Source: Xenopus tropicalis (Eukaryota > Chordata > Amphibia > Anura > Pipidae). Taken from it: 64,000 nt of DNA. A program made the translations under genes and the position numbers. Shown one piece after another: positions 60,632 through 64,000 of this stretch. Below the pieces are notes generated by a model that saw nothing but the letters and a program-made list of their open reading frames with translations, ran no database searches and was not told the origin of the DNA. The stretch spans positions 58,342,048 to 58,406,047 of the forward strand of contig NC_030685.2 of assembly GCF_000004195.4 (NCBI RefSeq), read 5' to 3'. Numbering within the stretch: the stretch's first letter is position 1; every line of letters starts with the position of its first letter.

Positions 60632-63137
60632 CCCTTTAAGTGCCACCCAACGCAAAATCTACAGTCTGTGGATAAAGGTACTGAAGTGCGACAGAACGTA
60701 GATTCTACATTGTGCTGCACTTCCAGGTTTGGGAGTAGAGAAGCGCTCCTTCACTCCCCGCTTGTTCCCCAGCACCTAGACAGCAAGCAGAGGCAGGGAA
60801 CAAGTGGCCCCTGGGGCGCAATCGCACAAGGGCCCCATAGGAAATGACAGGCACGTTGTTACTACGTGCCCATCGTTTCCTGCTCTCCTGCCTCCCCCCC
60901 CAGCATCGCCCACTCACTGATCAGAGAAAGAAGCTGCTGCTTCGGGTCCTTGGTCCCTCCTGCCTTCTCCAGAATGATCTGTCTGCCTGCCAACCCCAGG
61001 TAATTGTAAAAAAGCACACAAACACACACTTATTACACTAATACATATTTATATTTACACACACGTATACATTTTGGGGGGTTTCACACATTCACAGCAC
61101 TCACTTACTTGCACATGCTCACAACATGCACACAACACGTATTTTGCCAGTTTTACACAATTGCGTGGTTTTTGTGGTTTTTTTTATTGCATCGTTTTTT
61201 TTTTTAGTCAGAAAAAATGTTTTATTGCCATTGCCGATAACGTATTCGCTAACTGCATTGCCCAATACTTTTTTTATGTTATTTATAAAATTTATTACAT
61301 TTTATGTGATTTTGGTACATTTGTAGTTGTTTTATTGCATTTTTAGCCATTTTATTGCATTTTCAGTTCTGCATAGGTGTTGTTTGCTTGATTTTGTCAT
61401 AAAACTAATTTGCACAAACCAAAATACTCAAACTGTGATTCTGACTACAGATTATACTAGGTGAAAAAAAACCCATTGATTTAAGTGGTTTTTGGAGGAA
61501 TTTTAGCGATTTTATTGTATAGTTTGGTAACTCTATGCATATTGGGCATCAAACTGTTCAGTAGGCCACTGGCGTTCATATTTAGAATGTTTTATGTTGA
61601 TACGTTAGAAAATTTGGGGTAACATAATGGGGTAAAATGCAAGCTTTGTGGCGATTTTCAGCATAGCTTTGTAGTTTGCAGTAGATAGATGTATTTACCC
61701 ATTTTTGTTTTGTCAGAATTTGTATATGGTTTTCTAGGGTCTCCATACTGTTAGGGGGTCTTATGGCACATAATACACATACCGGGAGCTTATATTGCAG
61801 CGTTCAGATTGTCAGATGTAAAAATTCATATGCATTTTTTTTCATTTGGGTATGTATGCCACATAGTTTGGTAAATCTATACATATTGGTCATCAAACTA
61901 TTCAGTAGGCCCGTGGCGTTCATATTTAGAAAGTTTTCTGTTGGAACGTAGGATATGGAATAGGGTAAAATGCTTAGCTTTGCTGTTTGGTGCTTTGCCA
62001 TACAAAGATATATTTACCCATTTTACATTTGGCATGTATTTTCTGAAAATATTAGGTTTTCTAGAGTCAACTTACTTATTTCCCACTTTTACCACATTTA
62101 TTTCTACTACCAAAAAATACACCGCCTAATTTATATGCCATGATATATGTATGCGCTAACTTTCTTTTGGGGTCTCTAAATGCCAAATACTTTGGTAATC
62201 CTATGCATAATGGGTATCAAACTGCTCAGTGGACCCTTGGCTTTCATATTTAGGGTGTTTTTTCTTGGAAAAAAACTGCAGTAAATGTGTTGAATTTTCA
62301 GTAGCTAAAGAGATCTCCTGGGCAATTAATATGCACTAACTTGCTTTTGGTGTCTCTAAATGCCAGATACATTGGTGATCCTATGCACAATGGGCATCAA
62401 ACTGTTCAGTGAACCCTTGGCTTTCATTTCTAGTATGTTTTGTCTTGGAACCTAATGTTATGTGGGAAATATGATGCTTGCAAGTGGAAGCTTTGGGACA
62501 ATTTTTTAGAATTTTTATTATTTTTTATAGAAACTGCTAAATTCAGAAAAGCATTGCTGGTACTTAGGAGTATAAAGACATGGTTACCCATTTCGCATTC
62601 AGCAGAATGTGTACTTTTCAAAAATATATGGTTTATATTAGGTTTATGGGGTAAACCTAATGTTCCAGGATTTTTGGCTTTGGAATCTTAAGTATGCTGT
62701 ATTCTGCTGTAATGCTTTGAACATATTTGGTAATTTGCTGCTGGGAGTCTTTGATCTATAGAAGTCAGAAATCTCCATAAAACTATACATATCAGGTATT
62801 GGCACGTTCGGGAGACATGAGGCTTTCTGAATCAGTTGAATTTTTGCCCATAAAATAAAATATGTTTCTGGTATAAATCCATATTTCAAGAAAAATAAAA
62901 ATTTTCCTTTTTTTTTTGGTATTTAAAGCTCCAAATCTTGTTCCAGAAGTGGAAATATACAAAACTTAAGCATATTTGGAAAGCTCAGGTTCTCTTAAAA
63001 AACCGATATATAGTTTTCCTTCCTAAACTAACCCCCCCTCCCAATAAATGCCCATAAAATGAGAGAGCACAGAACGTTTACAAAACGTCTGGCACTGAGG
63101 GGAACAGAAAAGTAAAATTCTGTTGGCGCTTAAAGGG
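60632..63137. mobile_element. piggyBac-type non-autonomous element (about 2.5 kb) between TTAA sites
   Basis: TTAA at 60628-60631 and 63138-63141 flank ends CCCTTTAAGTGCCACC and GGCGCTTAAAGGG. The TTAA duplication and CCCTTT start are typical of the piggyBac superfamily, which is abundant in Xenopus. No transposase frame is present. The interior has a GC-rich left part, then an AT-rich part with four diverged copies of a segment beginning GGTAA(N)CTATGCAT at 61526, 61870, 62194 and 62374. Confidence 0.8.
61526..62452. repeat. Four diverged internal repeats of the piggyBac-type element
   Basis: Each copy contains TATTGGGCATCAAACTGTTC (with variants), then a (T/G)GGC(G/T)TTCAT(A/T)T(T/C)TAG word and a GTTTT(N)TTGG-like end. 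Spacings are 344, 324 and 180 bases, so the unit has undergone deletions. Non-coding. Confidence 0.75.
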
Positions 63138-63552
63138 TTAAAGTTTGTGAACCCTTTGAAATTTTCTATATTTTTACATGAATGTGATCTAAAACATTAT
63201 CTTATTTTAAGGGGCCCACAAACTCTCAGGCACCACTGTTTAATACATTTTTCCATCCCTAGTAATACTTTTTTGGGTTACCAACTGGCTGTCCTGTAAC
63301 TGCCTGGTACTCCATTTACTCCCTCCCTAGTATTCTTCTTTATCAGCCACTAAGTCCTAGTGGAATGCTGCTTGTTTCCACCACTTGAGAACCATTTCAT
63401 TGTCATTCTGTTTCTTTTTTTTTTACAAGTTTGCTGACATCATTTTTCACCTTTTTATTTACCTTAAATACCATTTAGACATTTAAAACAAAAAACAAAA
63501 AACAGCTAAGCCAATAGCTAGTGAATAACACACAGGCTATGGGAGTCACAAG

Positions 63553-63854
63553 TAGTGATGAGTGAATCTGTTCCTGTTCACTTCACCGAAAAATTTGCGA
63601 AATGACAGGAAAATTCACTAAACAGAAATTTTTGTTGTCGCGTGTGTCTTTTTTGTTGTGTGCGTCTTTTTTTCCGGGATCGCACTCATTTTGACGTGAC
63701 TGTGCCTATTTTGACACGACCACAACTTTTTTTGACACTCGCTGATTTTTTTAGTGCTGGATTTACGCTGAAGTTTTGCAAAACAATTCACCAATGGCGA
63801 AATGTGGAAATTTGCTGCAAATCCATGCCTGCCGAAAAAATTTGCTCATCAATA
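63553..63854. mobile_element. Non-autonomous hAT MITE (302 bp) with 8-bp duplication
   Basis: Ends TAGTGATGAGTGAATCTG and TTTGCTCATCAATA. Perfect 8-bp duplications GTCACAAG at 63545-63552 and 63855-63862. Related to 58274-58583 but more diverged, with many CG to TG/CA changes. Confidence 0.88.
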
Positions 63855-64000
63855 GTCACAAGTGCTGGCACAAGTCCATCCTTTAAAAAATGAAGCCATA
63901 TAAATCTTACAAATGGAAGCTGAAACACAACACACTTAATAAATACAATATAAACTTATTGACTGAAATGGATCTATTGATGATATGCAAAGCTTCCTTT

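Larger units (their letters stand above)
58100..64000. other. ABCA12 intron (to window end), no exon found
   Basis: Filled largely by transposons listed separately. On the minus strand I found no exon in phase 0 that could join the 58099 acceptor. Confidence 0.6.

Overview
The window is vertebrate nuclear DNA, almost certainly from a frog of the genus Xenopus. It has split genes with GT-AG introns, a CpG-rich promoter, and dense frog-type repeats: T2-type MITEs beginning TTAAAGG, CR1-like LINEs, hAT, Tc1 and piggyBac relatives, and many long foldback elements. There are no bacterial features.

Two host genes lie on the minus strand, head to tail. (1) BARD1, the RING/ankyrin/BRCT partner of BRCA1, occupies 15057 down to 4650 with its first four coding exons (1245 bp, 415 codons, all phases compatible). 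All eight RING zinc ligands are present. The remaining exons (most ankyrin repeats and the BRCT domains) must lie beyond base 1. (2) ABCA12, the keratinocyte lipid transporter, occupies 58099 down to 29656 with its last 17 coding exons (2259 bp, 752 codons plus stop, all phases compatible). They encode the end of the second extracellular loop, the second transmembrane domain, the second nucleotide-binding domain and the C-terminus. Upstream exons lie beyond base 64000. The BARD1-ABCA12 neighbourhood and orientation match mammals. The proteins do unrelated jobs (DNA repair and skin lipid export), so the proximity is conserved synteny rather than an operon-like unit.

Layout: 1-15057 BARD1 with T2 MITEs, one GGGGC-ended foldback MITE and one hAT MITE in its introns; 15058-15270 CpG-rich promoter with GC boxes; 15611-22730 a CR1-like LINE (minus strand) split by a complete non-autonomous LTR retrotransposon (18794-22412) with a 5-bp target duplication; 24520-27727 LINE tails and a dead Tc1 transposase; 29656-58099 ABCA12 with introns full of foldback elements, several nested; 58100-64000 an ABCA12 intron holding nested hAT and foldback elements, a 1.1-kb inverted repeat and a 2.5-kb piggyBac-type element with TTAA ends.

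I found no previously undescribed functional system. The most unusual items are the pol-less LTR element with a gag-like domain fused to expanded repeats, the 13-copy 52-bp array inside a foldback MITE, and a family of GGGGC-ended foldbacks flanked by 3-bp duplications. Exon coordinates were set by reading splice sites and phases by eye. Family identities rest on recognising conserved protein blocks, not on a database search.
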